NCBI GenBank assembly: GCA_035697485.1
Contig: DASSCU010000015.1
Location: 171,391 to 235,390, forward strand
Length of the DNA stretch: 64,000 nucleotides
Reading direction: 5' to 3'
Source: Actinomycetota bacterium
GTDB taxonomy: Bacteria > Actinomycetota > UBA4738 > HRBIN12
Made by a program: the position numbers and the translations under genes. The notes beneath the pieces are model-generated. The model made no database searches, was not told the DNA's origin, and saw nothing but the letters and a program-made list of their open reading frames with translations. The first letter of the stretch is position 1. Every line of letters begins with the position of its first letter. This document shows, one piece after another, positions 7,852 through 17,231 of the stretch.

Positions 7852-9432
7852 ATGGCGATCGACGCTGCTGACCGCATACGGCTCGATACGAGCGACGACC
7901 TCGGACCGCTGCCCAAGTTCCTGCGTCCGTTCGTCGACTGGGTCGCCGGCATACGAGCGACGGTGCACCGCAAGCTCCTGTCGGGGTTCCTGCTGATCTC
8001 CCTTCTCCTGCTCTCGATGGGCCTGCTCAGCGTCGCCGTCCTGGGTCGACTCAACGACCAGGTCGAGACCCTGAACGCGCTGAATCACCAGGCGAGCCAG
8101 GCGCGCGACATGATCTACGGGGTCACCGCACAGAGCCACTACCGGGCGATGGCGCTCCTGAAGCTGAACGATCCGACCTGGACGCCGAAGATCTACGCGG
8201 CGAAGAACGCCTTCGCGGAGGACTTCAGCGACATCCGAGCGAACGGCGCCGCCAGCGAGGCGTCGCTGCTCGACGAGATCGAGGCGACGAACGAGACCTA
8301 TGCGGCCTCGAGCGACGCCGTCACCGAGCTGTACAACCAGGATCAGATCGACGAGGCCCTCGCGCTGCACATCGACCAGGAACACGAGATCTCGCACGCC
8401 CTCGAGGCCCACCTGGGCACGCTCATCACGGATTCCGAGGGACTCGTCTCCGCGGAGACGGAGTCGTTCGCCTCGAACCGCCGGTTCTTGACGATCGCCG
8501 TCGCCGGCTTCTCGGGAGTCAGCCTGCTCATCGCCCTGACGCTCGGGGCGATCCTGTCGTGGTCGCTGATCCGACCGGTGCGCCGCGTCGACGCGGCCCT
8601 CGAGCAGATCGCCGAGGGTGACTTCGAGACCCGGGTCGACGTGCCCAACCGCGACGAGTTCGGAAACCTCACGCGGAACCTCAACCGCACCACGGGGCAC
8701 CTCTCGACCCTGTACCGGGACCTGCAGGAGCTGAACGACAACCTGCAACAGACGGTGGAGACCAAGGTGGCCGAGTTGGAACGCACGTCGCGGCTGCGCC
8801 GCTACCTCTCGCCCAAGCTCGCCGACTCGATCGTGTCCGGCTCGCGGGACGTCACGTTGGGCCCGAGCCGGAAGTTCCTCACCACCTTCTTCTCCGACGT
8901 ACGCGGGTTCACGGCGGCCGCGGAGCAGATGGAGCCCGAAGAGCTCGTCAATGAGCTCAACGAGTACTTCTCGGAGATGACCGAGATCGTGTTCAAGCAC
9001 GGCGGCACGCTCGACAAGTACGTCGGCGACGCGGTGATGGTCTTCTTCGGGGACCCGATCCCGCAGGACGACCACGCCGAGCGGGCGGTGAGCATGGCGC
9101 TGGAGATGCTCGAGCGCATGCGTGCCCTCGAGGACCACTGGTACCGGCGATACGACCAGGTCTTCGAGATCGGCATCGGCATCGCGACCGGGTGGGTGAC
9201 GGTCGGCGACATCGGCTCGCCCGCTCGTACCGACTACACCGTGCTCGGCAACCAGGTGAACCTGGCGTCGCGACTCGCCGACAAGGCGAGCGCGCGGCAG
9301 ATCCTCGTGACCGAGCGGACGATGGTCGCGGTCGAACACCTCGTGGACGGGAGGCTCGTCGACGAGATCGAGCTGAAGGGGATCAGCCGTCCGATCAAGG
9401 TCTACGAGATCGTCCCGAAGGGCGGCGCATGA
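7852..9432 (+). CDS. Membrane adenylate/guanylate cyclase with HAMP domain
   Basis: A 526-residue class III nucleotide cyclase. Transmembrane helices at about residues 40-65 and 208-232 enclose a four-helix-bundle-like sensor rich in Ala and Glu. A HAMP domain (about 233-285, SLIRPVRRVDAALEQIAEGDFETRV) is followed by a short coiled coil and a catalytic domain (about 335-500). FFSDVRGFT near 346 and YVGDAVMVFFGDP carry the two metal-binding aspartates. It should make cAMP (or cGMP) in response to an extracytoplasmic signal. A run of G residues before the ATG serves as ribosome-binding site. It is monocistronic. Confidence 0.9.
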   Translation: MAIDAADRIRLDTSDDLGPLPKFLRPFVDWVAGIRATVHRKLLSGFLLISLLLLSMGLLSVAVLGRLNDQVETLNALNHQASQARDMIYGVTAQSHYRAMALLKLNDPTWTPKIYAAKNAFAEDFSDIRANGAASEASLLDEIEATNETYAASSDAVTELYNQDQIDEALALHIDQEHEISHALEAHLGTLITDSEGLVSAETESFASNRRFLTIAVAGFSGVSLLIALTLGAILSWSLIRPVRRVDAALEQIAEGDFETRVDVPNRDEFGNLTRNLNRTTGHLSTLYRDLQELNDNLQQTVETKVAELERTSRLRRYLSPKLADSIVSGSRDVTLGPSRKFLTTFFSDVRGFTAAAEQMEPEELVNELNEYFSEMTEIVFKHGGTLDKYVGDAVMVFFGDPIPQDDHAERAVSMALEMLERMRALEDHWYRRYDQVFEIGIGIATGWVTVGDIGSPARTDYTVLGNQVNLASRLADKASARQILVTERTMVAVEHLVDGRLVDEIELKGISRPIKVYEIVPKGGA

Positions 9433-9540
9433 TCAGCGCGACACTCGTGCCGCTGCAACCGGCACGATCCCACCCGTCGAGCCACCGTGAACCATTGCGG
9501 CGCCATGGTTCCGACCCGCGCGGTACCCTTGCGGCGGCAC

Positions 9541-10251
9541 ATGACGAGTGATATCGATGGGATCTTGCGGGAGCAGAGCCGCTACTACGAGGACCGGGCT
9601 CCCGAATACGACGACGTCTGGTACCGGCGTGGCATCTACGACCTGGGTCCGGAGGCGAACCATCGCTGGTTCGAGGAGACGGCCAAGCTGGAAGCCGCGC
9701 TCGACGACTTCGCGCCCTCGGGGGGCGTGCTCGAGCTGGCCGCGGGGACGGGCCTGTTCACGCGTCACATCGCCCCGCACGCGACGCGGTTGATCGCGAT
9801 CGATGCCGCGGCCTCCGCCCTCGCGATCAATCGTGACCGGCTCGGCGACGACCACATCGAGTACGTGCAGGCCGATCTGTTCGAGTGGGAACCGCCCGAA
9901 GGCGTGCGCTTCGACGCGATCGTCTTCGCGTTCCTGATCTCCCACGTGCTGCCCGAACGGTTCGACGAGTTCTGGCATCGGCTCGCCGGGTGGCTCGCGC
10001 CCGGCGGTCGCGCGTTCTTCTGCGACGATCTCGCGGGTGCCGAACACCGAGCGTCGACGATCGGGGACACCGTGCACGACGGCCCCGGGTTCGCGCTCAG
10101 GCGGCAGCTCACGGACGGGCGGGAGTACACGATCGTGAAGGTGTACTACGCGCCGGAGGAGCTCGAGGAACGACTCGCCGGCCTCGGATGGCGCGCCGAC
10201 GTCTGTACCACGGGTCGCGAGTTCTTCCACGGGATCGCGTCGACCGACTGA
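9541..10251 (+). CDS. Class I SAM-dependent methyltransferase
   Basis: The ATG at 9541 fits the usual family start (REQSRYYEDRAPEYDDVWYRRG). An in-frame ATG at 9487 would add an unlikely 18 residues. The 236-residue protein has motif I VLELAAGTGLFTRHI for SAM binding, the acidic loop IAIDAAASALAIN and motif IV IVFAFLISHVLPERF. The family methylates small molecules, lipids or tRNA; the substrate is unknown. A TACCCT box lies 11 nt upstream of the start. Another methyltransferase at 55050-55811 is of a different subtype. Confidence 0.82.
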   Translation: MTSDIDGILREQSRYYEDRAPEYDDVWYRRGIYDLGPEANHRWFEETAKLEAALDDFAPSGGVLELAAGTGLFTRHIAPHATRLIAIDAAASALAINRDRLGDDHIEYVQADLFEWEPPEGVRFDAIVFAFLISHVLPERFDEFWHRLAGWLAPGGRAFFCDDLAGAEHRASTIGDTVHDGPGFALRRQLTDGREYTIVKVYYAPEELEERLAGLGWRADVCTTGREFFHGIASTD

Positions 10252-10284
10252 CCCCGGGAACCGCCCCCAGGGTATCGTGCGGAC

Positions 10285-11175
10285 ATGACGAAGGCAGCAT
10301 GCAGCTTCCTGCTTGCAACCCTGGCGTTCGCGGCGGTGCCGACGGCCACGGCGTTCGCCGCCTTCCCGGGTGGCAACGGCGACATCGCGTTCGGCCGGTC
10401 GTCACGGCAGCAGGTCGACATCTGGGTGGTCGCTCCCGGCGTGACCGGCACGCGACGGCTCACGGACACCCCCAACCGTACGGAGTCGATGCCCGACTGG
10501 AACGCGGCCGGCACGCGCGTCGCTTACGTGCGCTGCGTGGGCACCAAGACCGGGAACTGCGACATCTTCGCGATGGACGCCGACGGCAGCGAAGTCACGC
10601 GACTCACGTCGACGCCGGATGTGCAGGAGACCTGGCCGACCTGGTCGCCCGATGGTTCGGCGATCGCGTACACATCCAACGCCCTGGACTCCTTCCAGGA
10701 CATCTGGGTGATGGACGCCGACGGCTCGAACCAGACCCGGCTCACGTCGACGGTGGGGTTCGACGCGTTCCCGGAATGGTCGCCCGACGGCGCGTCGATC
10801 GCGTTCACGAGCAACCGGGCCGCGCCAGACGACATCTGGGTGATGGACGCCGACGGGGGCAGCCCGACGCCGCTCACCTCGGGGCCGAAGATCGACGAGC
10901 GCCCGGATTGGGCGCCCGACGGGGGGCGCATCACCTTCTCGAGGAACGGCAACGTCTGGGTGATGGACGCCGACGGCGGGAACGCGGTCGCCCTGACCGA
11001 CACCCGTCAGGACGAGTTCGCCCCGACCTTCGCGCCGAACGGCCGACGGATCGCGTTCAACCGGGTGGGAAACGACGGCCGCATCGGCGTCTGGGTGATG
11101 CGCGACGACGGGACCGTGCGGGTGCAGAAGACGTTCGGGCGTATCGACTTCTTCCCGGACTGGCAACCGGTCTAG
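10285..11175 (+). CDS. Secreted TolB-like beta-propeller (WD40-like PD40) protein
   Basis: A 296-residue protein with an N-terminal signal peptide (residues 1-24, cleavage after a TAFA-type site). Six or so propeller blades follow, each carrying a variant of DIWVMDADGSN..RLTS, then a short turn and a WSPDG-type strand (for example TWSPDGSAIAYTSN and EWSPDGASIAFTSN). This is the PD40/TolB architecture, here without a TolB N-terminal domain or a peptidase domain. It is likely an extracytoplasmic binding scaffold. A TATCGT box ends 6 nt before the ATG, pointing to a leaderless mRNA. The bidirectional terminator at 11184 follows. Confidence 0.85.
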   Translation: MTKAACSFLLATLAFAAVPTATAFAAFPGGNGDIAFGRSSRQQVDIWVVAPGVTGTRRLTDTPNRTESMPDWNAAGTRVAYVRCVGTKTGNCDIFAMDADGSEVTRLTSTPDVQETWPTWSPDGSAIAYTSNALDSFQDIWVMDADGSNQTRLTSTVGFDAFPEWSPDGASIAFTSNRAAPDDIWVMDADGGSPTPLTSGPKIDERPDWAPDGGRITFSRNGNVWVMDADGGNAVALTDTRQDEFAPTFAPNGRRIAFNRVGNDGRIGVWVMRDDGTVRVQKTFGRIDFFPDWQPV

Positions 11176-11183
11176 CAGCGCGA

Positions 11184-11209
11184 AAGGGGCCGCGTGGACG
11201 CGGCCCCTT
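11184..11209. terminator. Bidirectional intrinsic terminator hairpin
   Basis: A perfect 11-bp stem, AAGGGGCCGCG (11184-11194) with CGCGGCCCCTT (11199-11209) around a TGGA loop, sits between two convergent genes. It ends in A/T pairs on both sides, but no long T tract follows. Confidence 0.75.
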
Positions 11210-11236
11210 CCGGGTTCGGCTCAACCCTTCCCCGGG

Positions 11237-11593
11237 TCAGAGCCGGACGTACGGGTCGTAGTAGCTGCCGAGGCTCGATCGGTACTCGTCGGACCGATAG
11301 TCCGTGGCCTCGTCGAGCTCGGGCGAGCCCTTGATCTGGTCCTTCGTGAGGCGCACGACGACCTTCTGGTTGTCGAGATCGATCGTCTCGATCGCGCCGG
11401 CCGGGAGGACGACCTTGCGCCCGAAGATCCACGGGCCGGTGTCGACCACGACGTAGGACGCTCCGACCTCGTAGGTGGCCTCGTCGATCCTGCCGATGTC
11501 ACCGTCGGTCGCCTCGACCTTGAAGCCCTCGACGTCGAGCGGTTCGCTCACGTACTCCCGTGAGTAGCTCCAGATGTTCGTGTCGGTGTCCAC
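11237..11593 (-). CDS. PRC-barrel domain protein
   Basis: A 118-residue protein starting at the GTG at 11593, which has an AGGAAGGAGG ribosome-binding site. The fold reads EPLDVEGFKVEATDGDIGRI, then ASYVVVDTGPWIFGRKVVLP and IETIDLDNQKVVVRLTKDQI. This is the PRC-barrel/DUF2171-type pattern found in photosynthetic reaction centre H subunits, RimM and many stress proteins. The C-terminal tail (DEATDYRSDEYRSSLGSYYD) is typical of stand-alone PRC proteins of this kind. It is probably a cytoplasmic protein-interaction module; the partner is unknown. Confidence 0.8.
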   Translation of the reverse strand: MDTDTNIWSYSREYVSEPLDVEGFKVEATDGDIGRIDEATYEVGASYVVVDTGPWIFGRKVVLPAGAIETIDLDNQKVVVRLTKDQIKGSPELDEATDYRSDEYRSSLGSYYDPYVRL

Positions 11594-11693
11594 AGGGACC
11601 TCCTTCCTGCGCTCTCGCGCGTCACCCTGGCTTCTTCCCGCCGGGCGTGCCTCGGAAACCTCACCCAGGCCCGGCGCGGTAGGCTTCGACGCC

Positions 11694-13307
11694 ATGCCGA
11701 GGAACGCGCAGAAGCAGAACGAGTGGTTCCTCACCCCCGCCGAGCGCGGGAACCCTGCGACCTCGATCGACGATCGGCGGCGCGACGGACGTGCATGGAC
11801 GACCGGGAACGCGGTCGAGGCGTTGGTCCACGGTGGCCCGTACTTCGAGGCGCTGTACCGAGCCTTGTGCGAGACGCAGCGGGGCGACACGGTGTCGTTC
11901 ACCGACTGGCGAGGCGACCCCGAGGAGCGGCTGGTCGACGGGCAGACCCTCGCCGACGTGCTCTGCGACCTCGCGCGGCGTGGGGTCGAGGTGCGTGGCC
12001 TCGTCTGGCGATCGCATCCGAAGTTCACGGGCTTCCACATGGAGCACCACGTGGAATTGGCCCGTGCGGTCAACGCCGCCGGCGGCGAGATCGCGCTCGA
12101 CCAGCGCGTGCGCAGCGCCGGATCGCACCATCAGAAGCTGGTGCTGATCCGGCGTCCGAGCGATCCCTCGCGTGACGTCGCGTTCATGGGCGGCATCGAT
12201 CTGTGTCACGGGCGTCGCGACGACTACGAGCATCGGGGCGACCCCCAGCCCGAGGATCTCGACGACAGCTACGGAGAGCGGCCCCCCTGGCACGACCTGC
12301 AGATCGCGGTGCGAGGACCCGCCGTGGGCGATCTCGACCACACCTTCCGTGAGCGATGGAACGATCGCACGCCGTTCGAGGGGCACCGCGGCCCGGTGCG
12401 CTCGGCGGTCTCGCGCGCCGCGGACCAGCCTTCACGTCATGCCGTGATGCCGGAGACCCCGGCCGACCCGCCGCCCGCGGGCGATATCGCGGTGCAGGTG
12501 TTGCGCACCTACCCCGCCCTGCGTCCGCCCTATCCCTTCGCGCCCCAGGGCGAGCGGAGCGTCGTCCGCGCTTACCGCAAGGCGTTCGAGCGCGCTCGCT
12601 CGCTGATCTACGTGGAGGATCAGTACCTGTGGTCGAGCGACGTCGGCTCCCTGTTCGCCGACGCGATGGAACGCACCCCGACCCTGAAACTCATCGTCGT
12701 CGTGCCCCGCGTGCCCGACCGCAACGGCCCGCTCTCCGGCCCCCCTCACCGGCTCGCCCAGCTCGAGCTCGTCGATCGTCTCGACGCCTTCGGACGCGAC
12801 CGGTTCGCGATCTTCGACCTCGAGAACGAGGAGAGCACGCCGATCTACGTGCACGCGAAGACCGTGGTCGTCGACGACACGTGGGCGGCCGTGGGATCGG
12901 ACAACCTGAACCGCCGGTCGTGGACGCACGATTCCGAGTTGTCGTGCGCGATCCTCGACGGCGACCGCGACCTCCGCGAACCGGCGGACCCGGCGGGTCT
13001 GGGCGACGGTGCGCGCGTCTTCGCGCGCGATCTGCGCTTGACCCTGATGGGCGAACACCTGGGCGATCCCGACGGCTCGAGGCTCGTCGATCCGGCTCAG
13101 GCGTTCGAACGGGCTCGGCGGGCGGCGGATGAACTCGATGCGTGGCACGCCGCCGGCCGCCGCGGTCCCCGTCCCGTCGGGCGGCTGCGCAACCATCGGC
13201 TTCCCGCCGTGGCGTGGTGGGAGCGTTGGTGGGCCAGGCCGATCTACCGCACGGTCGTCGACCCCGACGGCCGGCCGCGCGCGATGCGGCGGCGCGGCGA
13301 CTACTGA
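11694..13307 (+). CDS. Phospholipase D-family protein (cardiolipin synthase-like)
   Basis: A 537-residue protein with two PLD catalytic motifs. The first is HHQKLVLI near residue 145, followed by MGGIDLCHGRRDDY. The second is HAKTVVVDDTWAAVGSDNLNRRS near 387. Duplicated HxK motifs form one active site that hydrolyses or transfers phosphodiesters. No signal peptide or membrane segment is evident, so it may act at the inner membrane surface or on nucleic acid. The ATG at 11694 follows a TAGGCT box (11680-11685) by 8 nt, suggesting a leaderless transcript. True phospholipase versus cardiolipin synthase activity is unresolved. Confidence 0.88.
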   Translation: MPRNAQKQNEWFLTPAERGNPATSIDDRRRDGRAWTTGNAVEALVHGGPYFEALYRALCETQRGDTVSFTDWRGDPEERLVDGQTLADVLCDLARRGVEVRGLVWRSHPKFTGFHMEHHVELARAVNAAGGEIALDQRVRSAGSHHQKLVLIRRPSDPSRDVAFMGGIDLCHGRRDDYEHRGDPQPEDLDDSYGERPPWHDLQIAVRGPAVGDLDHTFRERWNDRTPFEGHRGPVRSAVSRAADQPSRHAVMPETPADPPPAGDIAVQVLRTYPALRPPYPFAPQGERSVVRAYRKAFERARSLIYVEDQYLWSSDVGSLFADAMERTPTLKLIVVVPRVPDRNGPLSGPPHRLAQLELVDRLDAFGRDRFAIFDLENEESTPIYVHAKTVVVDDTWAAVGSDNLNRRSWTHDSELSCAILDGDRDLREPADPAGLGDGARVFARDLRLTLMGEHLGDPDGSRLVDPAQAFERARRAADELDAWHAAGRRGPRPVGRLRNHRLPAVAWWERWWARPIYRTVVDPDGRPRAMRRRGDY

Positions 13308-13310
13308 GCG

Positions 13311-13340
13311 AGGAACCGGTCCCGGGCTGATCGGTTTCCT
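13311..13340. terminator. Weak hairpin between convergent genes
   Basis: AGGAACCG (13311-13318) can pair with CGGTTTCCT (13332-13340) with one bulged base. Its place between the PLD gene and the convergent protease gene suggests termination, but the stem is short. Confidence 0.3.
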
Positions 13341-13385
13341 GGCTTCGCGCGCTCGAGCGCCGACGCCCGGGTCAGCCGGCTCGGG

Positions 13386-14123
13386 TCACGCCGACGGTTC
13401 GCACGCGAGGGTTGCGTCGAGCTCGCAGACCTGCCGGATGTCGATCGCGAACCCGAGACCCGAGCCACGGCCGACTCCCAGCGAGGTGATGCCGAGCACC
13501 CGTCCGTCGCGATCGAGGAGTGGCCCGCCCGAGTTCCCCTGGTTGATCTGCGCGTCGGTCTGCAACCACGTGGATCGGATCGCCGAGATGATGCCGACCG
13601 TGGCGGTGTCCTGGAGACCCTCCGGGCTTCCGAACGCGAGCACAGGATCGCCGACCGTGGGCGGCACGTCGCCGAAGTATGCGCTCTCGAGGATGGGCAT
13701 CTGCACCTCGACGTCGAGCAACGCGATGTCGAGGTCGGCGTCCCAACGATAGGGGTGCGCGGCGAGGTGTTCGTCGCCCACATGCACCTGCACGGTCCGG
13801 AACGGCTGGGAGCGACCCTTCTCGACGACGTGGAAGTTCGTCACGACGATGCTCCCGCCGTCATCGCCGGCGGCGAAGGCGAACCCGGTGCCGAGACCGC
13901 TGCCACTGAACACGGTCACCGAGGACGCCGCCCCGATCTCGGCCACACGGGCAGGGTCGAACGCATCGACCGCGGGCGACCCGCTCGGTCGCACCCGGAG
14001 ATCATCGAGGGCGCGCTCGAGACGGCTCGCCTTCCCGAGCGAAAGCACGGCGACGGCAACCGCGACCATCGCGACGACGGCCGTCAGCGCCGCGACGCCG
14101 ATCGGTACACGCCCTACCATCAT
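13386..14123 (-). CDS. Trypsin-like (HtrA-type) membrane-anchored serine protease
   Basis: I set the start at 14123 (tandem ATG codons, 245 residues) because a single membrane anchor follows at once (VAALTAVVAMVAVAVAVLSL). The catalytic triad is visible: His in TNFHVV, Asp in DADLDIALLDV and Ser in INQGNSGGPLLDRDG. The protein ends soon after the protease fold, with no PDZ domain, so it is shorter than DegP and resembles the actinobacterial short HtrA-like proteases. It is probably anchored with the protease outside the cell. The preceding gene (14143-14658) is 19 bp upstream on the same strand, so the two are likely cotranscribed. Confidence 0.85.
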   Translation of the reverse strand: MMVGRVPIGVAALTAVVAMVAVAVAVLSLGKASRLERALDDLRVRPSGSPAVDAFDPARVAEIGAASSVTVFSGSGLGTGFAFAAGDDGGSIVVTNFHVVEKGRSQPFRTVQVHVGDEHLAAHPYRWDADLDIALLDVEVQMPILESAYFGDVPPTVGDPVLAFGSPEGLQDTATVGIISAIRSTWLQTDAQINQGNSGGPLLDRDGRVLGITSLGVGRGSGLGFAIDIRQVCELDATLACEPSA

Positions 14124-14142
14124 CGATCCCCGACCGGTCGCG

Positions 14143-14658
14143 TCAGAAGACGCCGTTCGAGTTCGCCTGTGACGTGCAGACCTGCAGTTCCTTCCGGTAG
14201 TCCCGGAACTCCCCCTTGGCCTCGGACAACGACGCGCGACCCAACCCGACCTTGACGAACCATGCCAGCATGCGCTTGCCTCCGGCGGCCGCGTCGCGGC
14301 AGTCACCGATCGCTCCTCGCAGATCGGCCCCTTCATCCTTCAGTCGGCCGGCCTCGTCGTTCAACGCGGCGATGTCGTCGGTGAGCGACGCCAGGTCGTC
14401 CTCGAGTCCTTCGATCTCAGCCGCCTGCGACTCGACCGAGGCTCGCTCCGAAGAGAGATCCGACGACAGGGTCCACGAGGAGGCGATCGCAACCAGCAAC
14501 AGGGCGGCGGCGACGGCCCAGCCGATCCACGACCGGCCTCGCCGATGCGTCGTTCCGCTCTCCGAAGGGCTCGCCGGCGCGACCGGGGGCTGTGGAAGAT
14601 CCATCTGAGTGGTGTCGAGGCCACGGGGCGCCTCGTGTGGCGTGTCGAGCGTGTCCAT
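14143..14658 (-). CDS. Membrane-anchored coiled-coil protein
   Basis: A 171-residue protein. A Pro-rich cytoplasmic N-terminus (about 1-42) precedes one transmembrane helix (WIGWAVAAALLLVAIASSW). An acidic coiled coil follows (about 66-112, SERASVESQAAEIEGLEDDL and on), then a small C-terminal domain with two cysteines. TGAGGAG lies before the ATG. The layout, a membrane span then an extracytoplasmic coiled coil, and likely cotranscription with the HtrA-like protease suggest an envelope adaptor or protease partner. No family is recognised. Confidence 0.65.
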   Translation of the reverse strand: MDTLDTPHEAPRGLDTTQMDLPQPPVAPASPSESGTTHRRGRSWIGWAVAAALLLVAIASSWTLSSDLSSERASVESQAAEIEGLEDDLASLTDDIAALNDEAGRLKDEGADLRGAIGDCRDAAAGGKRMLAWFVKVGLGRASLSEAKGEFRDYRKELQVCTSQANSNGVF

Positions 14659-14801
14659 CTCGGACTCCTCAGGCGTCGACGGAGGCGTGCGCCTCGGCGG
14701 GTGTTCCGGAGACGTGCTCGCCTCCGCAGTGGTTGTCGGTCCAGGGAACCCCCTCCTTGAGGCGTCCGACGCCGCACGCTTTCGTGGCTAGGCTTGCCAC
14801 G

Positions 14802-15788
14802 ATGGACTCGAACGGCGCGAACGAGGCACCCGGCGAGATCGTCGCCGGCGTCGATCTCGGAGGCACGAAGATCCAGACGATCGTCGTGCGCGACGGCGAG
14901 GTGCTCGGCAGCGCACGGCTCCCGACCCCGGAGGACGGTGCCGACGCGGTCGCCGTCGCGATCGTCGACTCGGTGCGATCGGCCGTCGCCGCCTCGGAGG
15001 TCGGCGACGAGGAACTCACCGCGGTCGGCATGGGGGCGCCCGGCCACGTGCACGAGGGCGTCGTGTCGAACAGCCCGAACATCGTCGGCATGCGCGAGCC
15101 CTATCCGCTGGGGCCGACGGTGTCCCGGGGCCTGGACGACGTTCCGGTGCGCATCGACAACGACGTCACCGTCGCCACGCTGGGGGAACTGGAGCGTGGA
15201 GCCGGGCGGCGGCACGCGAGCTTCCTCAGCGTCTTCGTCGGCACCGGGGTCGGCGGCGGGCTCGTGTTGGACCGCGCCGTGTGGCACGGCCGCGGCGCAG
15301 CCGGCGAGATCGGGCACATGACCGTGAAGCCCGAGGGCCGACGATGCGGCTGTGGCGGCCACGGGCACCTCGAGGCCTACGCGGGGCGCGCCAGTATGCA
15401 GGCCAAGGCCGAACGCCTCGTCGCCGAGGGTCAGCACACCGTGCTGTTCGACCTGATGGCCGAGCACGGGAAGGACCGCATGACCTCGGGCATCATCGAT
15501 CGCGCCCTGAAGCACGGCGACGCGATGACCGAGCGCCTGATGGGCCAGGCCGTCTGGGCCCTCGGTCTCGCGCTGGCCTCGGCGCAGGATCTGCTCGACG
15601 TCGAGGCCGTGATCGTGGGCGGGGGCCTCGCCGAGCGCTTCGGCCAGCCGTTCGTCGACCGCATCGCCGCCGAGGTGCAGCGGTCGCTCTTCGCGACCCA
15701 CGACCCCCCGACGATGGTGCCGGCCGGCCTCGGCGACCTCTCGGGGGCGATGGGGGCGGCAGTGTTGGCGGGTACCGCTCCGGCGTAG
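14802..15788 (+). CDS. ROK-family sugar kinase (glucokinase-like)
   Basis: A 328-residue ROK protein. The N-terminal phosphate-binding motif is VAGVDLGGTKIQTIVV, followed by VGMGAPGHV, RIDNDVTVATLGELERGAG and the ROK signature FVGTGVGGGLVLDRAVWHGRGAAGEIGH (split here only to describe it). The zinc site reads RCGCGGHGHLEAYAG, with His in place of the third Cys. The family phosphorylates glucose or N-acyl hexosamines with ATP. The ATG at 14802 follows TAGGCT (14789-14794) by 7 nt. Glucokinase is the likeliest role, with zwf 2 kb downstream completing glucose-6-phosphate use. Confidence 0.85.
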   Translation: MDSNGANEAPGEIVAGVDLGGTKIQTIVVRDGEVLGSARLPTPEDGADAVAVAIVDSVRSAVAASEVGDEELTAVGMGAPGHVHEGVVSNSPNIVGMREPYPLGPTVSRGLDDVPVRIDNDVTVATLGELERGAGRRHASFLSVFVGTGVGGGLVLDRAVWHGRGAAGEIGHMTVKPEGRRCGCGGHGHLEAYAGRASMQAKAERLVAEGQHTVLFDLMAEHGKDRMTSGIIDRALKHGDAMTERLMGQAVWALGLALASAQDLLDVEAVIVGGGLAERFGQPFVDRIAAEVQRSLFATHDPPTMVPAGLGDLSGAMGAAVLAGTAPA

Positions 15789-15800
15789 CCTGGAGCAGGC

Positions 15801-17132
15801 ATGAGGTTCCGCGTCCCCGCCCGAGCGTCGGCGTGCGCGCTCGTCTGTCTCGCTCTGCTGTCCTCGTGCACCTCCGCGCCGGCAGAGCCGGGCACCCGCT
15901 CGTCGCCGCCGACCCCGTCTCCGGCGCCATCCCGGGAACCGGAGACCCCGTCGCCGACGTCGGCGGACGGGGCGCTCGAGCTCAGCGCGCCTCGCGTCTC
16001 GATCCGAGCCCCGCGGGGAGGTTCGTTCCGGGTCCGGGGCGCCTACCCGTGGACGTCGTCGCGGTGCGTCGACGCCGAGCGGCCGACGCTCGACGGGGAC
16101 TACCCGGGCACGCTCGCGGTGCGGACCGCCGACGACGGCACGCTCACCGCGACCGTGACGATCTCGTTCCGGCAGTACCTCGAAGGCATCGCCGAGGTGC
16201 CCCCGAGCTGGCCGAGGGCCGCGCTCGAGGCCCAGGTGGTCGCCGCTCGCAGCTACGTGCTCGCCCGGACCGGATGGTCGGGCCAACAGGGGGAGTCGCT
16301 CGACACCCCGATCTGCGGCACCGCGGACTGCCAGGTCTACGGCGGAATCCCGCATCCGACCCCGCCCGGCATGGCGCGGTGGTACCGGGCCGTGCGGGAG
16401 ACCCGCGGTCAGGTGCTGCTCTTCGGCGGACGGCCGGCGGACACCGTCTACTACTCCACCTCGAACGGACGGACGTACGGCAACGACGAGGTGTTCGGGA
16501 GCTCCCCGCTTCCCTACCTGCGTCCGGTCACAGAACGCCACGACGGCGCGTCGCCGCTCTCGCGCTGGCAGGTGGACCTCCCGCTGGACGACCTTACGAC
16601 CGTGTTGCGAGCCGCGGGCGAGTGGCCGGGTACAACGGCGATCGCCTCGGCAGCCGTGCACGGATCGACGGTGCGCCTGAAGGGCGGAGGACGCACCGGC
16701 ACGATCGACACCGGGACCCTGCGTGACGCGGTGAACACGTGGGCACCCTGCCTGCTCCCCGGGCGCTACCCGAGCGACGGACTCCCGGTCACGATCCCGT
16801 CGGGCTGGCTCGACGTTGCCGCGGGTCCACGGGGCCTCGTCGTCACGGGCCGCGGGTGGGGCCACGGCGTGGGCATGGTGCAGTGGGGCGCGTACGGGAA
16901 GGCCCGTCAGGGCTGGACCGCGTCCCAGATCCTCGCCTTCTACTACGGCGGCCTCACACCGAAGCGTTTTTCGGAACCGGGCACGATGCAGGTCGTGATC
17001 GCGACCGGACTGCGGTCGATGATCGTGCAGCCGACGGCGGCGGGCGCGGTGATCGGGGGACGGGCTCTCGGCCGGCGACCTCTCCGCATCCAAGGCGGGG
17101 AAGCGGTCACAGTGTCGTCCTCTTCCGGCTGA
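15801..17132 (+). CDS. SpoIID-like (Stage II sporulation D domain) lipoprotein
   Basis: A 443-residue protein with a lipoprotein signal ending in the lipobox LLSSC. A Pro/Ser/Thr-rich spacer precedes the SpoIID domain. Landmarks are QYLEGIAEVPPSWPRAALEA, VVAARSYVLAR, VYYSTSNGRTYGNDEVFG and near residue 352 GRGWGHGVGMVQWGAYGKAR. SpoIID proteins cleave or bind peptidoglycan glycan strands. Non-sporulating actinobacteria carry such proteins as cell-wall remodelling factors. The TAGCCT box (15786-15791) overlaps the stop codon of the ROK gene, and the ATG is 9 nt further. Confidence 0.85.
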   Translation: MRFRVPARASACALVCLALLSSCTSAPAEPGTRSSPPTPSPAPSREPETPSPTSADGALELSAPRVSIRAPRGGSFRVRGAYPWTSSRCVDAERPTLDGDYPGTLAVRTADDGTLTATVTISFRQYLEGIAEVPPSWPRAALEAQVVAARSYVLARTGWSGQQGESLDTPICGTADCQVYGGIPHPTPPGMARWYRAVRETRGQVLLFGGRPADTVYYSTSNGRTYGNDEVFGSSPLPYLRPVTERHDGASPLSRWQVDLPLDDLTTVLRAAGEWPGTTAIASAAVHGSTVRLKGGGRTGTIDTGTLRDAVNTWAPCLLPGRYPSDGLPVTIPSGWLDVAAGPRGLVVTGRGWGHGVGMVQWGAYGKARQGWTASQILAFYYGGLTPKRFSEPGTMQVVIATGLRSMIVQPTAAGAVIGGRALGRRPLRIQGGEAVTVSSSSG

Positions 17133-17231
17133 CGGGTGCTTCACGGCGGGCACGCTGCGGTTCGGAACGCACCCATGGCATGATGACACGTCATCGAGGG
17201 ACCCCCGGCCGAGCCAGCACCAGGAGGAACC

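Noticed and set aside
7063..9339. A very long open frame on the minus strand across the adenylate cyclase.
   Set aside because: Only its last 215 codons make sense; the rest is an antisense shadow with Arg/Val/Gly-rich nonsense, as is common in GC-rich DNA.
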